64,000 bases of DNA from Rathayibacter agropyri (GCF_013249015.1 NZ_JABRPL010000001.1:1-64000), one strand, 5' to 3'; shown: positions 30,271-40,765, counted from the first letter of the stretch. A program made the numbers and translations. Notes: generated by a model from the letters alone, not told the origin.

Positions 30271-30810
30271 CTACTCCTCGTCCGCACCGTCCGTCAGGGC
30301 GGCGGCGTACGCGCGAACGGACCGCTGATACCGGGGGAGGGCCGGCGCCAGGGCCTCCAGCGCGGTGCGCAGCGCCTCGTCCGCGCGCCCGGCGCTGTGC
30401 AGGGCGAGTGCGAGGAACACCTCGCGTGCGGCGCCGACCGCGGGGTGCGGCGCGGCTCCGGCCAGCAGGGCGATCGCCTCGTCGGTGCGGCCGAGGTTGC
30501 GCAGGGTGGAGGCGTACTGGATCGTCAGGCGCGCGCGTCGCTCCTCATCGAGGCCCGCGGCGAGGGCGCGCTCATACTCGACCGCCGCCTCCGCCTCGTG
30601 TCCGGCGCTGTCCAGGGCGCCACCGAGCTCGAACGCGGCGACCCCGTCGGTGCCCGGGTAGCGGGCGGCGAGGACGCGCATCCGCTCCACCACGCCATCG
30701 GGATCGTCCTGCGCGTCACGGCGATCGACGGCGGCCTGCCACAGCGCGAGCGCGTCCGCGTCGCCCGACTCGGAGGCGGCGAGTTCGGAGGCGCTGATCT
30801 GATCGGTCAC
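30271..30810 (-). CDS. tetratricopeptide repeat protein
   Basis: The 179-aa cytosolic protein consists of helical pairs. Segments such as PGTDGVAAFELGGALDSAGH followed by EAEAAVEYERAL, and ARLTIQYASTLRNLGRTDEA followed by IALL, are TPR-like, as is the later VFLALALHSAGRADEALRTA. The TPR family mediates protein contacts. It starts with GTG 30810 and the C terminus is acidic. It resembles the short TPR proteins common in Microbacteriaceae. No partner is apparent from the context. Confidence 0.8.
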   Translation of the reverse strand: MTDQISASELAASESGDADALALWQAAVDRRDAQDDPDGVVERMRVLAARYPGTDGVAAFELGGALDSAGHEAEAAVEYERALAAGLDEERRARLTIQYASTLRNLGRTDEAIALLAGAAPHPAVGAAREVFLALALHSAGRADEALRTALEALAPALPRYQRSVRAYAAALTDGADEE

Positions 30811-31022
30811 GGCTTCGACGCTACCGCGGCGCGGCGTCAGCTACGAACCGCTGGTTCGATCACTCCCACCGCGACACCTGCGGTCGGTGCGTTGAATGCT
30901 GACGCCGCGCGAACAGGACGGACAGCCATGCGCACCGCTGTCGCGCACCGCTGTCGCTCACCGCCGAGCAACGACACCAAGGCCGCTCACCTCCTCGCTG
31001 CGGCCGAGTGACGAGGACGCGA

Positions 31023-31571
31023 CTAGTCTGCCGCGCCGTCGCCGTCCGGCTCGGGGTCGTCCGCCGCGATGACGCCCTCGACCGGGGCAGCGCGACGGCC
31101 TGCCTCGATCAGCGCCGTCGAGGCCGCGGCGCCGCCGACGAGGGCGAACAGCGCCCAGCCGGCTCCCCATTTCCGCTTGCCGATCAGTGCGTCGAACGAG
31201 AGCGTTCCGGGTCCGTCGGCGACGATCGCGGCCACTGCGGCGACCAGCACGCCGTTGTACTCCCAGCCGCCTCCCGTGTTCCAGAGGCCGTTACTCCAGT
31301 GCACCTTGCGCACCGCGGTCACCATCGTCGCGATCAGGCCGGCGGCGGCCAGCGGAGTCGCGGCCCCGAGCGCGAGGGCGGCTCCTCCGGCCGTCTCGGT
31401 AACAGCCGCGGCGACCGCGTTGCGACGGGCCGGATGCAGCTCGAGGCTTGTCATCATCTGCTCGGTGCCGTCGAGACCGGGGCCGCCGAATGAGCCCCGC
31501 AGCTTCTGCAGCCCGTGACCGACGAAGAGCCCGCCGACGGCGAGACGGAGAATGAGCGAGCCGACCTTCAT
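31023..31571 (-). CDS. DoxX family membrane protein
   Basis: The 182-aa protein begins GSLILRLAVGGLFVGHGLQK, the DoxX signature, and has four hydrophobic segments plus a fifth near the C terminus. DoxX proteins are small membrane proteins associated with redox or thiol metabolism. The frame is open to 31625, but ATG 31571 has GGAGGT a few bases upstream on the minus strand. The C-terminal tail is acidic and cytoplasmic. Confidence 0.87.
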   Translation of the reverse strand: MKVGSLILRLAVGGLFVGHGLQKLRGSFGGPGLDGTEQMMTSLELHPARRNAVAAAVTETAGGAALALGAATPLAAAGLIATMVTAVRKVHWSNGLWNTGGGWEYNGVLVAAVAAIVADGPGTLSFDALIGKRKWGAGWALFALVGGAAASTALIEAGRRAAPVEGVIAADDPEPDGDGAAD

Positions 31572-31653
31572 AGTGACCTCCGGATGGGTTCGGAACGTGT
31601 CATGCGAGGTTGGCGGGTCGACCAAGCCCCGGTCAAGGGGTCGCGCGGCGGCC

Positions 31654-32298
31654 TCAGAGGAGAGTGTAGGCGGAGGCGTCCATCATCACGGTGCCGTCGG
31701 TACAGACCTCCAGCTCGGCGGGCGCGCGGACCGCGCCGTCCGCGGCATCCACAACTTCAGCGACCAGGTACGCGGAGGTGCCGACCGTGCAGCCGTACGC
31801 GCCGGGCGAGTGCCAGGCGATCCGGACATTCGCTCGCGCACCGGGGAGGAGATCGACCGGGCCATCGGGGTTCGGCCCGGAGGCGTCGGCGACCGCGCTG
31901 ATCCGAGTGCCGCCGGCATCGGTGGCGTAGACGCCGGGGATGCCGACCAGTGCGCACGCGACCGACGCGGTGTTGGTCAGCACCAGGTCGAAGGCGCTGC
32001 TGCCGGCGCCGGACGCTTCGGGGTCGGGCCGGTACTCCATCGCTAGGTCGGATCCCTGGCAGCGCCTCGTCGACGCGGCGGGGGAGGACGCTGGGGCGCG
32101 CGATGCGGTTGCCTCGGGAGTGGCCGCGACGGTCACCGTGACCGTCGGCGTCGGCGTCGGTGCGCCCGTCGCGGTACTCGGCGTCGGGAGGGGGCTCCTC
32201 AGCGTGGTACCACCAGTGCCCGCGCAGCCGCCGAGAAGGAGAGCCAGTGCTGCTGCCGCCAGCGCTGGGGCGACCATCCGAGACGAGAACATGCTCAT
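31654..32298 (-). CDS. DUF4232 lipoprotein
   Basis: This 214-aa protein has a lipoprotein signal peptide with lipobox LLGGCAG at about residues 21-27. A Thr/Pro/Ala-rich linker (TPTPTVTVTVA) and a DUF4232 domain of about 130 residues follow. Conserved features of the domain are CQGSDLAMEY, FDLVLTNTASVACALVGIPG and the C-terminal CTDG. It should be membrane-anchored on the outer face. The open frame continues to 32700, but ATG 32298 is the only start giving a signal peptide. Confidence 0.85.
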   Translation of the reverse strand: MSMFSSRMVAPALAAAALALLLGGCAGTGGTTLRSPLPTPSTATGAPTPTPTVTVTVAATPEATASRAPASSPAASTRRCQGSDLAMEYRPDPEASGAGSSAFDLVLTNTASVACALVGIPGVYATDAGGTRISAVADASGPNPDGPVDLLPGARANVRIAWHSPGAYGCTVGTSAYLVAEVVDAADGAVRAPAELEVCTDGTVMMDASAYTLL

Positions 32299-32426
32299 CT
32301 GCGCAGTCTGCCACCGCGGTCGGCGGTCGGGGCGTTGGATCAGCGACAGCTGTCCCACCCGCGGGGACATGCTGTCCTGACGGCTACGCCTCGGTGGGCG
32401 CAGCCTCCTCGCACCGACCATACGAG

Positions 32427-33437
32427 CTAGAGACGGACGACCATCTTGCCGGTGTTGCCTCCACGCATCATCGAGAGGAACGCGTCGACCGCGTGGTCGA
32501 TGCCGTCCACGACCGTCTCGTCGTAGGCGATCTGCCCCTCGGCGAACCAGCCGGCCATCAGCCGGTTGAACTCCGGAGCGTGGTCGAGGTAGCCCGAGAG
32601 CGTAAAGCCGCGCAGGGTCAGCCCGCGGGTGATGATGGTCGCCATGTTGTCGGGGCCCGGCGTCTTCTCGGTGCTGTTGTAGCCAGCGATCGCCCCGCAC
32701 AGCGCCGCGCGCCCGCCGTCGCGGAAGGCATCAAGAGCCGCCTCGAGGTGGTCGCCGCCGACGTTGTCGAAGTAGACGTCGATCCCATCGGGCGCGGCCT
32801 CGGTCAGCTGCTCGCGCACAGGGGCGGAGTGGTAGTCGAAGGCGGCGTCGTAGCCGTACTTGTCCCTCAGTAGCGCGACCTTCTCGGCCGAGCCCGCGGA
32901 TCCGATGACGCGCTTCGCGCCGAGTAGGCGCGCGATCTGACCCGCTGCCGAGCCGACCGCCCCCGCGGCGCCCGAGACGAAGACGGTGTCACCCTCCTTC
33001 ATCCCGGCAATCGCGGTCAGACCGACGTAGGCCGTGAGGCCAGTCATGCCGAGAATCCCGAGGCGGAGGGAGAGCGGGACGCCGGGGATTTCGGGGACGA
33101 CGCGGAACTGCGACGACTCCGCCTGTGCGATGTCGCGCCAACCGAGCTGGTGCAGGACCGCGCTGCCGACGGGGAACGCCGGGTCGTCTGAGACGGTGAC
33201 CCGGCCAACCGCCCCGCCGGTCATGGTCTCGCCGAGCGCGAAGGGCAGGGTGTAGCTCTTCACGTCGTTCATCCGGCCGCGCATGTAGGGGTCGACCGAG
33301 AGGAAGGCGTTCTCGACGCGGATCTCGCCGGCGGCGGGGTCGCCGTACTCGACGGTGGCCGTGCGGAAGTCTTCCGCAACGGGCCAGCCGTCGGGGCGGC
33401 GGGCGAGCTGGATCTGGGTGCTGGTGACGGAGGTCAT
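32427..33437 (-). CDS. NADP-dependent MDR family oxidoreductase
   Basis: This 336-aa zinc-free medium-chain reductase resembles 2-alkenal or prostaglandin reductases (CurA group). It opens with QIQLARRPDGWPVAEDF, then VDPYMRGRMND and the nucleotide-binding motif VFVSGAAGAVGSAAGQIARL. Later come YFDNVGGDHLEAALDAF and GFTLSGYLDHAPEF. It reduces activated double bonds with NADPH. ATG 33437 follows AAAGG. It lies downstream of DUF1304 in the same direction and both are divergent from a TetR gene, suggesting local repression. Confidence 0.9.
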   Translation of the reverse strand: MTSVTSTQIQLARRPDGWPVAEDFRTATVEYGDPAAGEIRVENAFLSVDPYMRGRMNDVKSYTLPFALGETMTGGAVGRVTVSDDPAFPVGSAVLHQLGWRDIAQAESSQFRVVPEIPGVPLSLRLGILGMTGLTAYVGLTAIAGMKEGDTVFVSGAAGAVGSAAGQIARLLGAKRVIGSAGSAEKVALLRDKYGYDAAFDYHSAPVREQLTEAAPDGIDVYFDNVGGDHLEAALDAFRDGGRAALCGAIAGYNSTEKTPGPDNMATIITRGLTLRGFTLSGYLDHAPEFNRLMAGWFAEGQIAYDETVVDGIDHAVDAFLSMMRGGNTGKMVVRL

Positions 33438-33472
33438 GGAGCCTTTCGGAATGGAAATGGAGCGGAGAGGTG

Positions 33473-33859
33473 TTAGAGCGCGAGGCCGACCGCGAGCGCG
33501 ATCACCGCGAGAAGCCCCGGGGTCATTTGGGTCAGCGCGGCGCGCCGCTTGGTGGGTGCGGAGAGGAGGAGGACGAGCGCGGCGGCGACCATTGATCCGG
33601 CGCCGGCGAACACCAGTGCGGCGCCGACCGCCGTGGCTCCGCTCGCTACGGCGATGATGCCGACCGCGATGAGGATCGCGAGGAAGAGATTGTAGAAGCC
33701 TTGATTGAAGGCCATGTCCTTCGTCGCCTCGGCCTCGCCCGCGGTGGTACCGAAGGTCGATCGCGCGCGGGGGGTGGTCCAGAGGACCGACTCGAGCACG
33801 AAAATGTAGACGTGCAGAGCCGCGGCGAGAGCGGCGAGCACCAGTCCGAGAGCGATCAC
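33473..33859 (-). CDS. DUF1304 membrane protein
   Basis: This 128-aa protein has four transmembrane segments and the DUF1304 motifs HVYIFVLESVLWTTPRARST and KDMAFNQGFYNLFLA. Function is unknown; the family often neighbours reductases. GTG 33859 has GGAGG a few bases upstream on the minus strand. It lies 35 nt upstream of the MDR reductase and is divergent from the TetR gene, so it is probably the first gene of the regulated operon. Confidence 0.87.
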   Translation of the reverse strand: MIALGLVLAALAAALHVYIFVLESVLWTTPRARSTFGTTAGEAEATKDMAFNQGFYNLFLAILIAVGIIAVASGATAVGAALVFAGAGSMVAAALVLLLSAPTKRRAALTQMTPGLLAVIALAVGLAL

Positions 33860-33905
33860 GACGAGGCCTCCAGGCGATGTCTGCGGCTCGGAGGGCTCCG
33901 GGCCG

Positions 33906-33929
33906 ATTGTGTAACGACCAGTGCACAAT
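33906..33929. promoter_or_regulatory. inverted repeat overlapping the tetR promoter
   Basis: ATTGTG (33906-33911) and CACAAT (33924-33929) are mirror halves separated by 12 nt. They overlap a promoter-like pair for the rightward tetR gene: TTGTGT at 33907-33912 and TATACT at 33929-33934, spacing 16. A TetR dimer bound here could repress both its own gene and the divergent DUF1304-reductase operon. Inference from sequence symmetry. Confidence 0.5.
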
Positions 33930-33988
33930 ATACTGAGGCGAGTGGATCGCGCCAGCGCGGCGTGAGACACCGGCAAGGAGGAGGCACC

Positions 33989-34576
33989 GTGGGTCGCACG
34001 CAGGGCTTCGAGACCGAGCAGGTCGTCCGTGCCGCGCGCGCCGTGTTTTGGGAAAACGGCTTCGAGGAGGCGTCCCTCCCGGCACTCGAAGCGGCAACCG
34101 GGCTCGGCCGCTCTAGCCTCTACCACGCCTTCGCCAGCAAGCGTGGGCTCTTCGACGCCGCCGTGCAGAGCTACCTTGACGAGGTGGTGCGGCCGCGGCT
34201 GGTACCCCTCGTCGCTGCCTCCGGAGCATCGCCGTCGGCCCTTGAGGACTACTTCATCGGACTGCGCGCGGCGCTCGCCGACGCGCGGAACCTCTCGGCC
34301 CGCAGCGGCTGTCTCCTCCTGAACGCCGCGGGCGCGCCGATCGCGCGAGACGAGGCGGTGCGCGACGTGATCGCCGACTACCGTGCGGAGTTGCTCCGTG
34401 CACTGCGGGCCGGTGCGCTGGCACGCTGGCCGCAAGCGCCTGACTGGGCGTCCGGGCAGGCGGATGTCTTGGTCTCGCTGGTGGTGGCCGCGCTCGTGCT
34501 GGCGCGCGTCGATCCGGCGCAGTCTCTCGCGACGGTGGACGCGGCGCTCGCGCTGGTGCGTGCCGCCGCCCCCTGA
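33989..34576 (+). CDS. TetR family regulator of the divergent reductase operon
   Basis: The 195-aa protein has an N-terminal HTH, TEQVVRAARAVFWENGFEEA followed by SLPALEAATGLGRSSLYHAF. It belongs to the AcrR/YxaF-like group with the C-terminal pattern SGCLLLNAA. GTG 33989 has AAGGAGGAGG upstream; the much longer open frame from 33701 overlaps the divergent gene. It likely responds to a reactive small molecule that the MDR reductase detoxifies. Confidence 0.88.
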   Translation: MGRTQGFETEQVVRAARAVFWENGFEEASLPALEAATGLGRSSLYHAFASKRGLFDAAVQSYLDEVVRPRLVPLVAASGASPSALEDYFIGLRAALADARNLSARSGCLLLNAAGAPIARDEAVRDVIADYRAELLRALRAGALARWPQAPDWASGQADVLVSLVVAALVLARVDPAQSLATVDAALALVRAAAP

Positions 34577-34748
34577 GTGCTCCTCCGCGAGGCGGAGCCC
34601 TCCGCGGATGCCGCGGTACTCGGCGGATGCCCGGATGCACGGTGGCGTCCCGCGGCGTGCGTGCGCAGGGGCGTCGAGCGTGCGCCGCGACCGAGCGCCG
34701 GAGACGACGGACGCCGCGTCCAGCGAAACACCGGCCCAGGGGTCCGCG

Positions 34749-36535
<1,787 letters not shown>

Positions 36536-38236
36536 GTGCCACAGCCACCCACTCGCCGCCTGGCGGCGATCACCCTCGCCTGCCTCCTCGCCTCCGGAGG
36601 AGCGGCCGCTCTCGCGCCAGTCGCCTCTGCCCTGCCCGCCGCTGTCTCCGACTCGCCGGCGTCCGTGTTCGTTCCGGGCACCTCCTCCACCGCCCCGACC
36701 GCTCAGGCGCGCGGCACGCGAACCTACTCCAACGCACTTGTCGCCGGCGAATATCTCGACCCCGGAGAACAGATTGTCTCGGCGAACGGCTCCTACAGCC
36801 TGAAGATGCAGGGCGACGGTAACACCGTGATCGACGACTCGAGCGGGCACACCGCCTGGAACACCGGGACCCAGGGCGTCGGCTCTTACCTCCGAATGCA
36901 GGATGACGGCAACCTCGTCGTCTACTCGGCAGACGGCGCTTCACTCTGGAGTTCCGGGACGGAAGGCACTGTCGGCGCGGTGGCTATGATCCGCGACGAC
37001 GGGCGGCTCGTGATCGTTCGCTCGGACTCCTCGACTGCGTGGAGTTCTGACAGCGAGCAGTCGGCGACTCAGGATGTTCTGGCGAGCGGCCGGTCGCTCT
37101 CGGCAGGTCAGCAGCTCACCTCCCCGGACGGCCGCTCACGCTCGATGATGCAGGGTGACGGCAACTTCGTCGTGTACAGCGATGGCGTTGCGCGCTGGAG
37201 TTCCCTCACCTTCGGAGAGGGCAACCGCCTCGAGATGCAGTCTGACGGCAACGCTGTCGTCCACGGGCCAGGCGGAGGTATTCGCTGGGCTTCGAACACC
37301 TCGGGCAACCCCGGGGCGCGGCTGGTCATGCAGAACGACGGCAACCTGGTCGTCTCTGCGGACTCGGGCCGGCTTCTGTGGGCGAGCAGCGACCAGGCCG
37401 GGCCAGTGATCGGCGATGTCCTCGCGGGCGGTAGCGAGCTGCACCGCGGCCAGCAGCTCATCTCGTCCGACGGCGGCTCCCGCGCCATGCAGCAGAGCGA
37501 CGGCAACTTCGTGGTCTACGCGCGCGGGGGCGTCCGCTGGGCCGCAGGCACGCTGGGCGAGGGTGACCACCTCGTGATGCAGAGCGACGGCAACGCGGTG
37601 ATTTACGCCACGGACGGCCGTGTGCTGTGGCAGTCGGGCACGGGCGGAAACAGTGACGCTCGGATGGTCATGCAGAACGACGGCAACCTCGTGATCTCCT
37701 CCGCCTCGGGCCGGGCACTCTGGGCGAGTGACACCCTGCCGTCTCCGGTCGTCAGCGACACGCTCCCGGGGGGCGACCGCCTGACCGTCAACCAGCGGCT
37801 GCGTTCAAGCGACGGGGGCAGCGAAGCGATCATGCAGGGCGATGGCAACTTCGTCGTGTACTCGGGAGGCGGCGTCCGCTGGAGTACCGGCACGTCCGGG
37901 GGCGGCAACCGCCTCGAGATGCAGTCCGACGGCAACGCTGTGATTTACGGGCCCTCCGGGGTGCGCTGGCAGTCGGCGACCGGTGGCAACCCGGGCGCTC
38001 GGATGGTCATGCAGAACGACGGCAACCTCGTGATCTCTTCCGCTTCGGGTAGTGCGCTGTGGCAGAGCAACCAGCCTGCACCTGCACTGCCCCGTCCCGC
38101 GGATCAGGACTGCAAGGACTTCCCGAGTCGAGCCGCGGCTCAGAACTTCTTCGAGTTCTGGGCGCAGTGGTACGGCGACTTCGCCGGCCTCGATGCACAC
38201 AACACCGGCGACGCATGCGAGGACTACCGCTACTAG
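36536..38236 (+). CDS. secreted bulb-type lectin repeat protein with Excalibur-like C terminus
   Basis: This 566-aa protein starts at GTG 36536 after an AAAGGA site. It has a Sec signal peptide (about residues 1-33, cleavage near ASA-LPAA). Most of the protein is beta-prism (B-lectin) repeats with eleven Q-x-D-G-N-x-V motifs, such as MQGDGNFVVYS and MQNDGNLVISS. These motifs bind mannose-type sugars in plant and bacterial homologues. The final 45 residues (DQDCKDFPSRAAAQNFF and GDACEDYRY) resemble an Excalibur calcium-binding domain. It is likely extracellular and may bind glycans on plant or microbial surfaces. A hairpin terminator follows. Confidence 0.88.
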   Translation: MPQPPTRRLAAITLACLLASGGAAALAPVASALPAAVSDSPASVFVPGTSSTAPTAQARGTRTYSNALVAGEYLDPGEQIVSANGSYSLKMQGDGNTVIDDSSGHTAWNTGTQGVGSYLRMQDDGNLVVYSADGASLWSSGTEGTVGAVAMIRDDGRLVIVRSDSSTAWSSDSEQSATQDVLASGRSLSAGQQLTSPDGRSRSMMQGDGNFVVYSDGVARWSSLTFGEGNRLEMQSDGNAVVHGPGGGIRWASNTSGNPGARLVMQNDGNLVVSADSGRLLWASSDQAGPVIGDVLAGGSELHRGQQLISSDGGSRAMQQSDGNFVVYARGGVRWAAGTLGEGDHLVMQSDGNAVIYATDGRVLWQSGTGGNSDARMVMQNDGNLVISSASGRALWASDTLPSPVVSDTLPGGDRLTVNQRLRSSDGGSEAIMQGDGNFVVYSGGGVRWSTGTSGGGNRLEMQSDGNAVIYGPSGVRWQSATGGNPGARMVMQNDGNLVISSASGSALWQSNQPAPALPRPADQDCKDFPSRAAAQNFFEFWAQWYGDFAGLDAHNTGDACEDYRY

Positions 38237-38256
38237 GTTCGTCTGCACGGTGACTG

Positions 38257-38290
38257 AAGGCCCGTCTCCCCGTCCCGGGGGGCGGGCCTT
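38257..38290 (+). terminator. terminator after the lectin gene
   Basis: AAGGCCCG (38257-38264) pairs with CGGGCCTT (38283-38290), with an internal GC-rich loop able to extend the stem, followed by CGTCGTC. It lies 21 nt past the stop codon. Confidence 0.65.
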
Positions 38291-38341
38291 CGTCGTCCCC
38301 GCCCGCGCACGGCATCGCCGTTGCCCGCCAGGTGCCCGGGC

Positions 38342-38971
38342 TCAGACAGACGCGCGCACTCCGGCCGCCGGCAGCAGCACCGCGTCGACCAGCGAGATCA
38401 GGTAGTCGCGGTTCACCGGCTCCCGCAGCAGCAGCACGCGGTAGGCGGTCATCGAGGGCGCGATCAGCGCCAGCTGCTCGACGTCGATGTCGGCCGAGAT
38501 TTCGCCGCGGGCAATCGCCCGATTCAGGAGAAAGCGGATCGCCCGCGCGCGCGGCTCGACGATGACAGTGCGGACCGTGTCCGCCAGCTCGGGCGCCTGA
38601 GAGATCATGGCGACCACTCCGGACATGATGCGCAGTTTCCGCTCGGTGTCCTCGATGGCGTGCGGCTTGATCAGCGCGACCAGATCGCCCCGGAGGGAGC
38701 CGGTGTCGGGAAGGGATTCTTCGGACAGGTCCGCGCCCTTGAGGCAGGCGAGCGCGTCGAGGACGAGCTCGGCCTTCGACTCCCAGCGCCGGTAGACCGT
38801 GGCTTTGCCTGCCTTGGCGCGGGCGGCGACCATGTCGATGGTCATTCCCTCGTAGCCGGTTTCGGCGAGCACATCGAGGGCGGCTGTCAGAATCTCGAGG
38901 TCGCGGTTGGGGTCGCGGCGGCGGCCCGGGCGGGCAGTTTCGCAGGCGGTGGGGGGAGTGGGCGGCGTCAT
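38342..38971 (-). CDS. TetR family repressor of the adjacent MFS pump
   Basis: The 209-aa protein has the HTH sequence LEILTAALDVLAETGYEGMT followed by IDMVAARAKAGKATVYRRWE and a TetR_C domain of the Rv0078/AcrR type. ATG 38971 has AGGAGC upstream on the minus strand; the frame is open to 39028. It is divergently arranged with an MFS exporter with a clear palindrome between them, the classical layout of drug-responsive efflux control. Confidence 0.9.
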   Translation of the reverse strand: MTPPTPPTACETARPGRRRDPNRDLEILTAALDVLAETGYEGMTIDMVAARAKAGKATVYRRWESKAELVLDALACLKGADLSEESLPDTGSLRGDLVALIKPHAIEDTERKLRIMSGVVAMISQAPELADTVRTVIVEPRARAIRFLLNRAIARGEISADIDVEQLALIAPSMTAYRVLLLREPVNRDYLISLVDAVLLPAAGVRASV

Positions 38972-39044
38972 TGCGGCTGCTCCTGTCTGTTTCGGCGGTG
39001 GGTCGGACCGGCCCCGTGTGAACACCATGCTAATTGAAGAACTA

Positions 39045-39062
39045 CGCAGTTCCGAAACTGCG
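39045..39062. promoter_or_regulatory. palindromic operator between tetR and MFS exporter
   Basis: CGCAGTT (39045-39051) and AACTGCG (39056-39062) form a perfect 7-bp inverted repeat with a 4-nt spacer, 24 nt upstream of the MFS start codon. It is the obvious candidate binding site for the divergent TetR repressor. Confidence 0.7.
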
Positions 39063-39085
39063 GCGTCTCGTATATGGTCGCTGGC

Positions 39086-40582
39086 ATGACACAGACCTCT
39101 CTGCAGCCGGCGACCGCCGCTCCGGCTTCCTCGAACCGCCGCTGGTGGACCCTCATGGCTGTCGGCCTGGCCCAGCTGATGGTCGTGCTCGACTCGACCG
39201 TCGTGAACATCGCGCTCCCCGCCGCGCAGGCCGACCTCGGCTTCTCCGACGGCGACCGCCAGTGGGTCGTGACCGCCTACTCCCTCGCCTTCGCCAGCCT
39301 CCTCCTGCTCGGCGGACGCCTCTCCGACCTGATCGGCCGCAAGCGCACCTTCGTGATCGGCCTGATCGGCTTCGCCATCGCCTCCGCCCTGGGCGGAGCG
39401 GCTCCGAACTTCGAACTGCTCATCGCCGCTCGCGCTCTCCAGGGCGTGTTCGGCGCGCTCCTCGCCCCAACGGCGCTCGCCGTGCTGACCACGACTTTCA
39501 CTGTCCCCAAGGAGCGCGCCCGCGCGTTCGGCGTGTTCGGTGCCATCGCCGGTGCGGGAGGAGCCGTCGGCCTGCTCCTCGGCGGCGTGCTCACCGAGAG
39601 CTTCGACTGGCGCTGGAACCTGTACATCAACGTAATCATCGCGATCGTCGCCGTGATCGGTGCCATCGTCTTCGTGCCGCCGATCGAACGCTCCGGCCCG
39701 CGCCCCCAGCTCGACGTGCCGGGCACCCTACTGGTCTCGGCTGCGCTCTTCGGCCTCGTCTTCGGCTTCGCGAACGCCGAGACCGACGGCTGGGATTCGC
39801 CTCTCACCTGGGGACCGCTCGTGGCCGCCGGCGTCTTGCTGGCAGGCTTCGTCCTCCGCCAGCGCACCGCAGACCATCCCCTCCTGCCCCTGCAGATCGT
39901 GCTCGACCGTGACCGCGGTGCCGCTTACCTCTCGGTACTCATCGCCGGAGCGAGCATGTTCGGCATCTTCCTGTTCGTCACCTATTACTTGCAGGTGTCG
40001 CTCGGCTACTCGCCGATCCAGACGGGGCTGTCTTTCCTCCCGATGATCGGGATGCTCGTGCTCGCCGCGCAGCTCGGAACCAACCTGTTGCTGCCGCGCC
40101 TCGGCCCAAAGATCATGGTCCCTGTCGGCATGGTGCTCGGTGTCATCGGCATGCTGCTGCTCACGCGCCTTGACCTCGGTAGCGGCTACGCGGCCGACGT
40201 ACTGCCGGCGCTGATGCTGCTCGGTCTCGCGATGGGCACGATCATGCCCGGATCGATGCAGACCGCCACCCGTGGAGTGGATGTGCAGTTCGCCGGAGTC
40301 GCCTCCGCGATGGTCAACACCAGCCAGCAGGTCGGCGGTTCGATCGGGACTGCGCTGCTGAACACCCTCGCCGCGACGGCTGTGACGGACTACCTCGCGT
40401 CGCACGCTCCCGTCACGGCGACGATCGCCGCAGAGGCCGCGGTGCAGAGCTACGCCGTCGCCTACGGCTGGGGTGCGGGCTTCTACGCGGTTGGCGCGGT
40501 GCTCACGGTGCTGCTGTTCCGCCGCCGCCGCCCGGTCGCAGTCGCGGCGCTGGCGTCTCCGGCACCTGTGCTCGCCCACTGA
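39086..40582 (+). CDS. MFS transporter, DHA2 drug/proton antiporter family
   Basis: This 498-aa protein has about 14 transmembrane segments. The DHA2 signatures are VVLDSTVVNIALPAAQADLG (TM1), GGRLSDLIGRKRTFVIGL (motif A) and ARALQGVFGALLAPTALAVL (motif B region). It exports drugs or other small toxic compounds with proton antiport. ATG 39086 is preferred over the upstream 39074. The stop codon lies inside an 18-bp tandem duplication, and large palindromes follow. Confidence 0.9.
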   Translation: MTQTSLQPATAAPASSNRRWWTLMAVGLAQLMVVLDSTVVNIALPAAQADLGFSDGDRQWVVTAYSLAFASLLLLGGRLSDLIGRKRTFVIGLIGFAIASALGGAAPNFELLIAARALQGVFGALLAPTALAVLTTTFTVPKERARAFGVFGAIAGAGGAVGLLLGGVLTESFDWRWNLYINVIIAIVAVIGAIVFVPPIERSGPRPQLDVPGTLLVSAALFGLVFGFANAETDGWDSPLTWGPLVAAGVLLAGFVLRQRTADHPLLPLQIVLDRDRGAAYLSVLIAGASMFGIFLFVTYYLQVSLGYSPIQTGLSFLPMIGMLVLAAQLGTNLLLPRLGPKIMVPVGMVLGVIGMLLLTRLDLGSGYAADVLPALMLLGLAMGTIMPGSMQTATRGVDVQFAGVASAMVNTSQQVGGSIGTALLNTLAATAVTDYLASHAPVTATIAAEAAVQSYAVAYGWGAGFYAVGAVLTVLLFRRRRPVAVAALASPAPVLAH

Positions 40583-40608
40583 CCTGCCGCCGCCCACTGA
40601 CCTGCCGC
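40573..40608. repeat. 18-bp perfect tandem duplication over the MFS stop codon
   Basis: The 18-nt unit CGCCCACTGACCTGCCGC occurs at 40573-40590 and again at 40591-40608. The first copy contains the MFS stop codon, so this looks like a recent slippage duplication. Confidence 0.9.
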
Positions 40609-40617
40609 CACTGTCCA

Positions 40618-40654
40618 AAAGTTGTCGCACTCGACCCCCGAGTGCGACAACTTT
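40618..40654. repeat. long palindrome 1 with GTTGTCGCACTCG core
   Basis: Arms 40618-40633 and 40639-40654 are perfectly complementary over 16 bp with a 5-nt loop. The arm core GTTGTCGCACTCG recurs in the second palindrome at 40693-40746. Both sit between the convergent MFS and flavin reductase genes and could act as bidirectional terminators or as REP-like elements. Confidence 0.85.
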
Positions 40655-40692
40655 CGGCTTCTCGGCGGCGCCGGGTATCCCCGCGCGTCAGC

Positions 40693-40746
40693 GACTGTCC
40701 ACAAGTTGTCGCAGTGGGTGCCGAGTGCGACAACTTGTGGACAGTC
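40693..40746. repeat. long palindrome 2 with the same core
   Basis: Arms 40693-40713 and 40726-40746 pair perfectly over 21 bp around a 12-nt loop. The stem contains ACAAGTTGTCGCA, the same core as palindrome 1. It lies 19 nt from the end of the flavin reductase gene. Confidence 0.88.
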
Positions 40747-40765
40747 GTGGCGGCAGTGGCGGCAC

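Noticed and set aside
40573-40746. CRISPR-like array
   Set aside because: Only two unequal palindromes and one tandem duplication, no regular spacers and no cas genes.
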